This document shows, piece by piece, positions 53,299-64,000 of a stretch of 64,000 nt of DNA (position 1 is the first letter of the stretch; every line of letters begins with the position of its first letter). A model generated the notes under the pieces. The model worked only from the letters and a program-made list of their open reading frames with translations, made no database searches and was not told the origin of the DNA. This DNA comes from Haliotis asinina (taxonomy: Eukaryota > Mollusca > Gastropoda > Lepetellida > Haliotidae), in the NCBI RefSeq assembly GCF_037392515.1, contig NC_090280.1, positions 25,363,118 to 25,427,117 of the forward strand. The letters run 5' to 3'. The translations under genes were made by a program, and so were the position numbers.

Positions 53299-56200
53299 CC
53301 TGACTGACTAATTTCAAAAATCCTTTTTAGAGATATTAGAAATATGTTGATAGTTCTTGAGTTGAACAGGTTTTTTCATTTGTTGTTCATCTTTGTGCAC
53401 AGTTGAGATCATAGGGAGATGCCTGTTCCTCAGAAACTGCTAATGTTTACAAATGAAAACTCGTCCTCGACATGGCCTTCATTGCAAAAATGAAATAAAC
53501 GAACATTTTTATCATGTACATTTTTCTTTCTAAGGTTATTAACATTAAAATTGTGTAGTGATATTCGTAATTTACAAGAAGCGCCTCTTAAACTCCTATT
53601 CTGTTGTTTGGATACATACATTTAGGAGCAAATAATGATTTTGTATTTACATTTTGACACAGAAATCTTGTGGATGATATTTGACAGTGCCAGTTTTGTA
53701 ACAATATGTCATTTATTCATTAATTAAGGATTAAAGTAAATTAAATTTCCAACATCTTGAAATATCCAAGCAAGGGTAAAAACAGACATCTAAAGGATGT
53801 TTCTTATATCAGACACCCAACAGTCTTCCCCACTTACATCATCCAATCTTGCAGTTGTTAACTGTTGTCAGGCAGCAGTGTTAGATTGGGAGATGAATGA
53901 TGGTTGGCGATCAGTGTGCATGCCAAGAGCAGGTAGCAAAATATGTCACAGCACTGCGTTCCAAGTAGGGTGGGGACGGGTAACACTGATACCTGGGACG
54001 TGTAGGCAACTAGATGGACCCTGTCTCAGTACCCGGACCCGTTATGATCATGTGACTATTAGGTTAAACAATGTAATATGTTATTCTTTCATGATTGAAA
54101 GCTTGTTCTTTCTCTGAAGATTAAGACGTCATTTACAGTCACCTGTTTTGAACATAATTCTTAATTAAGATACTGAAAATTTGAAATTATAGCCTCCGAG
54201 GTGAAGAATATATTGCCACTTCCTACACATTTGATGTCATGAATTATTCATCGGGTGTCCAGGTAGGGTTGGGTAATATGGGTTGGGGTACCTGGGTACA
54301 AAATTTGGACCCATATATGCTCTAGTTCCAAGAATATATTACACAATCAATCTCTAATATTTAGCAGTGTTTCAGAAATATCAGGGCAACACCAGAAATG
54401 GGCTTCACTCAATGTACCTATGTGGGGAATTTAACCCCACTACAATTTGGTGCTATGTGTGAAGCCTCTTTCTAGTATCCCCTCTGGTACCAGATCTTAG
54501 CTACTACTACTGTCATATTTCAAATTTGAAAACAGTTTATCACATTGTTACATCATCCTATCTACAGAAACTGGCCAGATGTTTCATTCTCACCTGTCAT
54601 CATCACACCCCACGTCACCCCAACCACACTAATGACAATAATCTTTTCAACATTATGAATTTGTTTTACAATACATCAGTTCATGTGTGAACAGTACCTG
54701 TACACAGTATGGCATATTTAGCAAAATTTAATTTTACAAGGGTTGTCCTGAAGTAAGAAGCTATATTTACACTTGTGAGTATTTTCATGGGAAGTATATA
54801 TACTATATCATTTCTCTTTTCATATGTGATAGGTTGTGATGGGGATACTCTCGCTATTTGTTTGCATGCACCATTTATTTTGTTTATTTACTACAGTTCA
54901 TGACAGTGATACTTCTATTTTTTTTGCTTACATCTGTAATATTTGTAGTTCTTATTTTTTTACTACAGATTATGATGATCATGATTCTTTGTTTACTATA
55001 GCTGATAGCAAATGCTTCATAACTTCTCTGTATAGTTAGTACAGTTCATGATGGTGACATTACTATAGTTTCCTTGTTTCCTATAACGGTACATTTACTA
55101 CTTCTTGGTTCACTACTGTCCTACAGCTCACTGCTGCAATTACAAAACACACGCTTGTATGGGGGCTAAATCTAAAAGAGGCTAAATTTACAGAAAGGTG
55201 ATAACTGGTTTCAAATAAAAGAAATTTATTCAACTATGTTGACATAACTTTTGTTTAACTGAACAATGTGTCTAGGAGATTGATTCTTCTTACTTAAGCT
55301 AGTAACTAGAAAACTTCTTAAAAAGATGAATACCAAATGGGGCTTATCCTACTATATGATTGGTTGATTTCTTTACCTACAACCTATCACTGAGATGAAT
55401 ATCTAATTTGTATTTTCATTGTACTTGAATAATAGTAATATATCACCTGTTGGGGATCTATAATAGAGACTGAAAATGTATATTTGTATATATGTATGTG
55501 ATGTGAAATACACGCACATGTTCACACATGCCTGCTGTATCAGTGAAATAATCTAACACTAAATCACCTAATACTCTGATGCAGGTAAAACATGTTCCCG
55601 CAACAACTACAACATACTAAATTTGCATCACTTCATGATGTAATTAATGAGTAATTCCAACCCGAAGCTATTGCTGTGACTCAGACTGTGGGAGCAGGTA
55701 AATCTAGCATGTCTAATGAGACCATGCGTGGGGTAATTTTGAAATTCATTACCCAGACTCTCCACACAGACCAGACAATCAGCAGACATGAAGTTGCATG
55801 TGGCGTCAGGTTCCAATTGCCAATTATGACGCACAGCATTAAAAATAACCCTAACCCTTGCCCTTGACATTCATTTGCAAGCAATCAATGTATGCAATGT
55901 TGAGATCAACTACTTCAGACAGGAACAGGCTGAGATATGTCACTGTAAATATCCTGTTCAGGAAATTCTGTAAACTATAAATACACCCCAGCTTAGCTTC
56001 CCTATTTAGGGCAACTTCTTGTAATCATCATTACCAGCTAATGTATTGTAGCATATGGACAATATCACACAAGCCAGCTATACGGATCACAGCTTGTATA
56101 GGGAGTCTAATTCAAGTATTAGCATATTGTCATTTGGATAAGGGTGATGGCAGCTTTATAAACATAAAACAGTTTACGGCAAAATATAAACTATCATCAT

Positions 56201-58487
56201 CATCATCATATCATCATCATCACCATCACTGACTTCCTTACATCTGATCTGTGCTGTTTTGAACTGAAGCATCACTCACAATTAAAAGTTGTAATAATAT
56301 CTCTGCTAACATTCTCTTTATTAAGTCATCATATGTTCTGAAAGATAATATGTTAATAATAGTGAAAATATGCGGAAGTCATCCAGGACATGTCATAATT
56401 ATTGTTGCTGTCCTCTTCCTCCTCATCATCATCGTCAACACTGATTTCTTTACATATCATGATTTTCCCTTTTGAATTGAACTATCATCATACATAACAA
56501 TACAATAATATCTCTGCTAAAATTCTCTTTATTGAGTCATCAGATGTTCTGGCACCTACGTAGGGCGACAACAACATGAAGACGGATGAAAGTCATCTCC
56601 GAACAGGAACTGTTACATGTGCCTACTTCACTCATGCAGCCTTCAGCCAGCATGTTCACTCAAACTGTATGTCACCATTTTCCTCAGTCATTCGTCTTCT
56701 TTCAGGTCTCACTTGAAATGTTTCTGTCAAGGAGAATTCGAAATAGCTAAATATTTTGTCTCACTACAAAGTAGGGTGCATGTTTGTTGAGGAATAGCAG
56801 TTCATAATGAAAGCATCCAGGATTCTGAGCATTGAACAATACCTGTAGTTTCCAGCTAAAGTTCATCCTCCACTGACTGAGTGTCTGACAACAGGTGTTT
56901 GTCATAATCAATGGTTGACAGTCGCAAACATGTAATCCTACTTTCACAGCAGATGCACAATGATGCACACACCCTTTTTCAGGATGGGATGCACACATTC
57001 TATTTCAGGATGTAATTAGAATACACATGTTCACATAGGAAATAGCTTGCATGACTTGTTTTCTCTCTAAAATAAAATACAAAAAATGACTATCTATTAG
57101 TTTACTGCACAAAGGCCTTTGTTCAACTAGTCAGCTAAATAGTCCCTAATTTGAGGACCATTTCCTCTACCTAAAGAAGCCTTTTATGTCTTTATAATCA
57201 AGAACTGTTTGACTGTAGTCGTACTTTATGAACATGAAAATATAAGTGATTGAGCATCCTTGTTGTGACAAGCAAACACTTTAACAGCATATATTTCTGT
57301 GTCTACATTCCTTCAACATGTTGACAAGGGACTCAAACCTGCACTTAAACAACAGTGAACAAATGAACAAAATTCAAGCATTCTAAGGTTACGGAACTAA
57401 AAACAAAACAATACTTTTTCTTCCTGTTAGAAGAGCATGCCAGGAAAGATAGCATTTTGATAACATTGTGCAGAATTTTTCTCGTTTGTTTCCTTGTAAA
57501 TATTAAAATAGAGCGTTGATGACTTATCCTATCTTTTGTTGACTATTTACAGCCTGGAATAACTTTGTCAGTCTGATGACTGGTCACCCTTAAAACCTTC
57601 ATACTATACCCAGGAAGGGAATTAGCCCCTGACTTTGGCCCGACAAGCAAGTGCTTTAACCACCTACCTACCTCCTGAGAAACTACCTTATTTTGAACAC
57701 ATGGACACCAATATCTATGCAAATCTTATTGAATAAGGCCGAAGAAAGCGAAAATGCTATCAGGGTTGATTTGACATGAAATTCAGAAGAAACAAACAAA
57801 AATGGTTCAAAAATGATGAAAAAGGAGTGCTAAATGAGTGTCACCATGGTATTTCAGTCAGTGTTCCATGACGGCCGGAGTGTTGACAGTGATATCTAAC
57901 ACCTCATAACCATGCTGGGAATCAAACCTGGATGAGCAGCTGGACAAGCCAAGCTCTTACCACAACACCACAGAATTGTCTGCACTTACAGGTGATACCC
58001 TCCTGAGTTTGTCACTGTTGCCTAGTCATTTCATATTAGTTTGAACCACTGGATTCTCAATATTTGTATTCTTATGTGGCATATAAATGTAATCATTTAT
58101 CTCAGATCCACATCCAACTACTTTAGTTTGTCTCGCACTTTTCCCCCACTCCCTTGCCCTCCCTGCTATAAGCCCTAAATGAAGCAAGTCTAGATTTCCT
58201 GTGAATTTCCCATCTCACTGGGTCTCTTTTTCTATTCAAACGGGAATATTTGTTTCCAGCAAAATCTTATTCAGAGACTAACCATTAGTCAGTATGTGCA
58301 CCAATGAATGAGATACACTGCAGGAAAGGGGAGACAGCTGAAAATAATGCCATTTTTACATCACATAAGTTGTCTAACGTGATCAGTGTTCATCTGACAT
58401 GATGACGTGGTTTATGCAACAGGATCAATATACAGGGAAGTTCAAATCAACAGGATGAAACTGAGATCAGAGTGACCTTCGATAATC
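53299..58487. other. AT-rich non-coding DNA with scattered SINE fragments
   Basis: No convincing exon is found on either strand. SINE fragments are visible at about 54366-54500 (CACCAGAAATGGGCTTCACT), 57590-57680 (GCCCGACAAGCAAGTGCTTT) and 57900-57975 (GGGAATCAAACCTGGATG). The sequence could be intron or intergenic. Confidence 0.5.
56180..56545. repeat. Local ~210-bp tandem duplication with (ATC)n
   Basis: The first copy has (ATC)n at 56189-56230, CTGACTTCCTTACAT and AATAATATCTCTGCTAACAT, then TCTCTTTATTAAGTCATCA. The second has (ATC)n at about 56420, CTGATTTCTTTACAT and AATAATATCTCTGCTAAAAT, then TCTCTTTATTGAGTCATCA. The copies are moderately diverged. Confidence 0.85.
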
Positions 58488-58547
58488 TCAACGGTTGATG
58501 GTGTTGACATAGATGGTGTCCTCCAACCACACAGTCTCAAACCTGGT
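58488..58547 (-). CDS. Candidate terminal coding exon, unknown gene
   Basis: On the minus strand an acceptor-like TTTTTTTCTGGGACTGTGTC then AG precedes 19 codons, TRFETVWLEDTIYVNTINR, and a TGA stop. The peptide has natural-looking composition, unlike nearby random frames. No companion exon was found at higher coordinates and the protein was not recognised. It could be chance. Confidence 0.25.
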   Translation of the reverse strand, partial: TRFETVWLEDTIYVNTINR

Positions 58548-59074
58548 CTGACACAGTCCCAGAAAAAAACCCATTTCATTTCATAACTATATACCTGTAA
58601 CAAAATATATGTAAAAATACAGAGTAAGATTCAAAGCATGCTAAAAAGACTTTGTAATTACAGCTGCTGGTAACTATGGTAACCAATACAGTGCTGAGCT
58701 GATCAATAAAAATCTAGGCTATCAGTCAGGTCACCCTGACCAAATGTTCAGGCAAATGCAACATTATGGCATGTATCCCTTTACCTGGCAGCTGCTGCTA
58801 AAACAGCTCATGATCTACTAACGCACGTTAAGGAACAAATGGATGAGGAGAAGGGCAGAGAAATAAGTCACATTATGCACTAGTGCTGCCACAGTCGGTT
58901 TGTTTGTTCTTTGTCACTGCACTCACCTATACCCCCGCGCCATCACGCGTTTGTTTCTTTTCCTTTCCACGGAATGGTCTAGTTCACCATTCCTAGTTTT
59001 GGCTCGTCTTGGTTATGGTTGCCGAATAAACCGCATGGTGTTAAGAGATCGGTGTTGTGTACTGGCGCAGCTAT

Positions 59075-59190
59075 ATGACAAGTAGTCTGGACCAGACAAT
59101 CCAATGATCAGCAGCATCAGTGTAGATCTGCACAACTGGGATAAGATGCCAAGTGTCAAGCAAACTTAGTGAGCCTGGTGGTTGTCGAGT
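59075..59190 (-). mobile_element. SINE fragment ((CACT)n-tail type)
   Basis: The plus strand reads TAGTCTGGACCAGACAATCC, then AATGATCAGCAGCATCAG and ACTGGGATAAGATGCCAAGT, the reverse complement of the middle of the 13112-13386 SINE. Confidence 0.75.
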
Positions 59191-59526
59191 TTCAAAACTC
59201 TCACGCAGTAAAAGACCTTATCCATAAAGGTTGTTCAATACTGAACTACAAACTACAATATGATGTACCATTAAAATAAAGTAGGGGATATTCCATTTTG
59301 TGAGCATACCACTAGTCAATGTCAATGCATATGAGAAAAAGTAATATCCATACAGATGTAACATTAACAAATTTCTCTTCATCATGTGTTTCCTCCTCGG
59401 CTTTATTAATGTCCCCTCCTTGTTTTTGAATGGTGTAAGATAAACAAAGCTAACACCATAAGACGTGCTGGTAAACTCCAAGTACTACATTAAGTAAAAA
59501 CCAAGAACCAGAGAAAAATTCAATAA

Positions 59527-59630
59527 TTATTACTGGATATTTATACAAGACACATATCCACGCACTAGTGCAGGCTCAAAGCGCCGGGCAATAATACTGA
59601 AATATAAGAGCAGTTGGTGGGAATCGATTT
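59527..59630 (+). mobile_element. Interspersed repeat related to 31455-31640
   Basis: TTATTACTGGATATTTATAC, then ACACATATCCACGCACTAGT and GCAGGCTCAAAGCGC, is shared with the start of the intronic element at 31455. Confidence 0.65.
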
Positions 59631-61409
59631 TTGATACAGATTCTTCACAATGGCACAAGAATCAATATCGAAATGTTACACACGAAATAAAAGAAGTTGT
59701 AATCTATAAAGTTTGTCAATATTGCATGTTGTATTGACCTGTCCTTGTTGTTGAGGTGTCAAGTGGATGCCTGGAGTCTGGTTTGCTGAACAACCTCCAC
59801 ATCAACCAAGCCATGGAAGATGTTGCTGGCTTCAATACTTCAATACAAGTTAGAATTGCTTTTCTGCAATGACTAACAGGATTGGGCAGTCAGGTAGACA
59901 CATCGAGTTGTGTGGATGGATGGACATGATGATGATGCAGCTGTATCCTGACTATTAGGGGGCTGTGCTGAGATTCATATGAAGTGCTGGTCGGCCATGT
60001 TTCACAGACAGTTTGTCACCCCTCGGTGTGAAGAATGAAAGTAGAACTATGTAACATGATAGCAGTGTTTGAAACAGGCCAAAACCCCAACTAGACATCA
60101 TAGCTGGTTTCCTTCAAAACTTCAAAAGGTTTCCTGCCCCAAATGAACAACCAGAACAGTCAATCCAATGAAATTATCTCAGGTTTTTGTTGAAATGAAT
60201 AATTGAATGAACCTGAGAATTGTATTTTGTGCTTTTTGATTCATTTCGCTGTTTTAGTAATAATATATGTCAAGCCTGTGACATGAAAATTCAGTGTTCA
60301 CACAGTAATTGTCAAGTCTAAATGTAATGCTCAATTTGAAAAACACATTTTAAGACAGAGTGGAACATTTAAAACTTTTACCAGACCATTGGGCTGGCTA
60401 GCCGTAATTGGTCAGAGGGACCTGATTCATACACAGATCATTTCATACACTGAGTAGTTTCTTAAACAACTATTTTTATTGATTGATCAGCAAAAGTCAG
60501 ATCTCAGATCATGTTGGCTACAGAGATGTCTGCTTTACCTTCTGTGCTCTTACCCTTATTTCGAGTTACTTATTCATTCATCGTTCTCATTTGAACCCAA
60601 ACGGACTGTAGTGCAATATGAAGGGTACACTCAGTTTATGAATTAAGGCCTGTCTGACCGCTGAGACAGGCAAGATGACTGACAGATGGTGTAAAGTTAC
60701 AAGAGCAGTGAGCTTGGTAAATTCTTTACATGGCATATTCCATACATATGAGTAAGTTCACCTTACCTAAAAATCTATTGTTTTTTCAAATCAAACATTA
60801 TATTCAGATTTGGTGGTTACGTTTTGAACACTGCAGCGCTGCACTGACAGATATGATCACTAAAACAGTGATCTCTCCGTTCCAAAAAAAAATTAGTTAT
60901 TTTCTTTTGATTGTCTGGTCTGGTTAAATCCATTTGGGGCTGGTAGCATTTTGATGTAGGCAGGCTGATGTCTGGCTGGGTCTTTGGCCTATATCATACA
61001 CTGGCGCTCTACTTTTCAAACTTTAGCACATACAGTCTTTCAAGGAATTAGCAAATCAGATTCTGTAGGTCAACAATCAGTGAAGACTGAATAATCTGAC
61101 AGCTGTGACTGGATGAAATGTGAGCCAGATTTTTGTGGGTTTTTTGTATTAATGCACATCCAGTGAATACTAACCATACTTTTCGACATTCACTGTTGTA
61201 TATTTAAACATGATGACAAGGGGTGAAACAGTCAGCTCTTACCATGGTATGGTACGTATTGTTATACAAGGACTTTGCTTCCGTCCCCTTTGTTTTTGTA
61301 TATGAGATTTGATCATAATGCAGAAAATGGACACGAGCCAAATCTAACAGAAATGCATAGATGTTGACAAAATAATTCAATTCTTTAACACTTTAACACT
61401 TTAACACTC

Positions 61410-61576
61410 TAATGACTTATACTGAATGTTTACACCCCTTTTGACAATATTCCAGAAATATAACAGCGGAGGGACACCAGAAATAGACTTTACACGTTGT
61501 AACAATGTGGGAATCGAACCTGGGTCCTCGGCATGACAAGCCAACACTTTAATCATCAGGCTACCCCACCACACAC
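61410..61576 (+). mobile_element. SINE, 3' two-thirds
   Basis: GACAATATTCCAGAAATATA, GGACACCAGAAATAGACTTT, GGGAATCGAACCTGGGTCC and AGGCTACCCCACCAC follow the family order. Confidence 0.85.
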
Positions 61577-62506
61577 GAATGTGATCATAGGTGTTTTCAA
61601 GTCTTGTGTTAACCCGCACGTCTGATTTGCTTCTTGTACTTAGCTGTACTGAATGCTAAACCCACTGATACGGAGTTATCTTTGCTTCATGGCAAGTCCG
61701 AATTAGCAGACAGAAAGGATGCTGTGAGTAGGAGGGACACTGTGTCAGTTTTATTTTTTGTTTTAAGGAAACATCTTCTAAACTAATAATTATTACATTA
61801 CAGACCTGTCCAAGTCTGTTGGAAAAGGAATTGGTAGAGGTAGTCATTTTACCCATGAAGATCCGGGTTAGAACTTGTCTTCAGCAACAATTGCTTGTCA
61901 TCATGGCGACTATCTTCAGGCTCCCTTCTTAAAAAATTATAACATTACTATTGAAGTCAGTGGGGAAATATTACCTTTACCATCAGTGTGTACAGTGGGT
62001 AAGGGGGAGGTAATCTGATAAATAACTTACTTAGTTGTCTCCCTTGTCTTCATGATACTCCATGCTACAAGTAAAGTAAACTTGTTACACAGGACTCATA
62101 TCATGTAATAAAACAAAAAATTGTCAGGTGTAATTGGAGGAATGTATGTTTAATTAATTCATACACTATACTGTCCAATCACAGCTGAAAAGATTTCTCA
62201 ATCTGTGTTTAACGTCCTCAGCAATAGTGGTTCAAATTCCAACATATGATGGACTGACTCAGTGTAAAATTTAGTGTAAAATATTGTAAAGTATTGACCT
62301 GCTGTTTTTGTTCAAGAATGTGAATGCAATATGCATGTAGGTGTTTGAAAGGAAAAATAAGCAACAAAATTTACCTTCAAACTCTTTTAGAGTCTCAGAA
62401 ACTAAATATACATAATAAATATACAATAGGGTGCAATTGCAGACGTTCTGCACATTTTAAAGCACAAACGTTTATACAGTTGTTTGGCCAGACACTATCA
62501 CAGATG

Positions 62507-62630
62507 AGTGAGTGAGTGAGTGAGTGAAAATGGTTTTAATGTGCTTGTAGTAGTATGCCAGTAACATCAAGAAATGGACTTCATAAAAACTGAAACTGGG
62601 TGTTTGGCTACCCCAAACCCCACTAAAATA
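62507..62630 (+). mobile_element. SINE fragment with (GTGA)n head
   Basis: GAGTGAGTGAGTGAGTGAAA, then TGGTTTTAATGTGC and ACATCAAGAAATGGACTTCA, ending TTTGGCTACCCC; diverged. Confidence 0.65.
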
Positions 62631-62854
62631 TTTAGTAGTTATGGAATTTTCTCTCAAAATGGTAAAAGGATGGATACGTGAAGGTTTCACAACTGGAAAA
62701 ACAATACTAAAAACAGACAAGATTATTCAGTTACATTCAGTTTGTAATTTTACTAAAGACAAATTTGTATAACCAATAATCAAACTGAATACTAGTTACT
62801 GATGAAATACACTCCAAATAAACATCTTGACCAGGGGCCATCAGTAATTCATAA

Positions 62855-62946
62855 AGTGTGCGTGCGTGCGTGCGTGTGTGTGTGTGTTTGTGTGTGTGTA
62901 TGTGTGTGTGTGTGTTTGTGTGTGTGTATGTGTGTGCATGCGTGCG
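62855..62946. repeat. (GCGT)n/(GT)n microsatellite
   Basis: GCGTGCGTGCGTGC followed by interrupted GTGTGTGT runs, with TTTG and TATG breaks. Confidence 0.95.
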
Positions 62947-63514
62947 CTAGTTATGGAGAAGCATGTACAATGTGAATTAACCCTAAGATTTATGTACTGA
63001 GTAAGTGACCCCCTGACAAGTGACAATTAACTCCATCCCCCTCCCATCATAATCAAGCATATCTGCTTATTATTACCGTACAAAAAATTGCTGACTACTT
63101 CTAGTACATATATACAAAATTGCTACCCCACATCCCCAATCCCATCCAACCCACCCCAGCCTGAAACATTCATTATCACCCTCCCTAGCCACTGATTATG
63201 GATGGTCCCTCACAATTAAATCAGCAAATGTTTCAACAACATTTGAAACACATTCTTAAAATAAACAAATTCTCCATCAACATTTGAAACACATTCACAA
63301 AATCTAATCTGCGAATCTTTCACCAACATTTCAAATACATCAGCAAATATTGTATCAACATTGGAACAAATTGTCAAATAAGCCATTTCCTCAAAAACAA
63401 GCAAAATCCTTTCATCTAATCAATGATAAAAACTTCTCAAATGTAACGAAATATCCTACTACATGTACCTCAGTCAACAGCACAAAACACTGACCAGTGA
63501 GTCATTTCATCGAC

Positions 63515-63655
63515 AGTTTGTGTGAGTATCATTTACACTACTTTTAGCAATATTCCAGCAACATCACATCTGGGGACACCAAAAAAAGGCTTCACAGATT
63601 GTACCCATGACAGGTATTCGGTGTGACGAGCAGATGCTCTAACCATTGCTGATCG
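63515..63655 (+). mobile_element. SINE fragment
   Basis: GTTTGTGTGAGTATCATTTA, AGCAATATTCCAGCAACAT, GGGGACACCAAAAAAAGGC and GTGTGACGAGCAGATGCTCT match the family order; the tail is missing. Confidence 0.75.
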
Positions 63656-64000
63656 AGATAAATACTCGAAATGACAGAATGATATTTTCTGGAAAATATC
63701 ACTTGTAACTATATGATGCTACAAACTGTCGGACATACAGACCTGCAGAAAACAAAAGCTGTAGGTCTGCGTGGTTTTCAGTAAGTCCGGTCCTGAGGAT
63801 GTGTTTATACATGCAGACATGTTGGAATTTAGATGGATCGAATGTTCCCGGAAAACATATGTCAGCAATGCAACAAACCTCACTGAAACAGTCACACTCG
63901 TGATACAGAGATTAAAGGTACCTTATAGACATCGAGCTGACCATTCTTACACAATAACCTAACATTTGGGAAATGAATTTCCAGTTTTAGACAGTATCCT

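Larger units (their letters stand above)
58548..64000. other. AT-rich non-coding DNA, no gene seen
   Basis: Only repeats are recognised: SINE fragments (listed separately), short microsatellites and a loose AACATTTGAAACACATTC repeat at about 63230-63345. If the 58488-58547 exon is real, this could be intronic. Confidence 0.45.

Noticed and set aside
52989..53317. Tyr/Ile/His-rich frames on both strands
   Set aside because: Translation of ATCT/ACAT microsatellite.
53797..54117. Plus-strand frame of 106 codons
   Set aside because: No domain, no splice pattern, and composition like the surrounding non-coding DNA.

Overview
This window looks like a gastropod mollusc nuclear genome, most probably an abalone (Haliotis). 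The main evidence is repeated copies of two short interspersed repeats that I associate with abalone genomes: one ending in (CACT)n, and one tRNA-like repeat starting GTGAGTGAG and ending near GGCTACCCCACC. Spliced coding exons with GT/AG borders, AT-rich non-coding DNA, abundant micro- and minisatellites and decayed animal transposons fit the same picture. Nothing prokaryotic is present.

Layout: 1-10496 is a repeat block. It holds a 49-bp minisatellite (1-5727), a 5'-truncated non-LTR retrotransposon on the minus strand (5728-7085), more 49-bp array (7086-7690), a second unrelated minisatellite that also has a 48-49 bp period (8266-8900), and non-coding DNA. The same block recurs in the same orientation at about 46170-52622, so the middle of the window is bracketed by a direct segmental duplication. 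From 11850 to 26643 is a transposon graveyard: a decayed transposase-like gene split by two SINEs, two Tc1-like relics, two solo LTRs, and a degraded 7.5-kb LTR retrotransposon (19150-26643). That element has paired LTRs, a tRNA-Pro-type primer site, and the unusual order gag-protease-integrase-RT-RNase H.

The one convincing cellular gene runs on the plus strand from 27892 to 36901. I assemble 11 exons that join in phase to 1530 nt (509 residues). The product is a signal peptide, three Ig-like domains, one transmembrane helix and a tyrosine-rich tail ending in two ITIM-type motifs (LTYADL, VVYEQI). It reads as a cell-surface receptor with inhibitory-type signalling motifs. Its introns carry SINEs and 24- and 26-bp minisatellites, and a ~90-bp repeat straddles its stop codon.

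Downstream (37-45 kb) are more minisatellites (53, 80 and 30 bp), palindromic elements and SINEs, then the second duplication copy. From 52.6 to 64 kb I see no convincing gene, only repeats and one candidate terminal exon on the minus strand (58488-58547).

No functional interaction between the receptor and the repeats is shown by the sequence. The structural consequence is that the receptor lies between two long direct repeats, which could make it prone to copy-number change.
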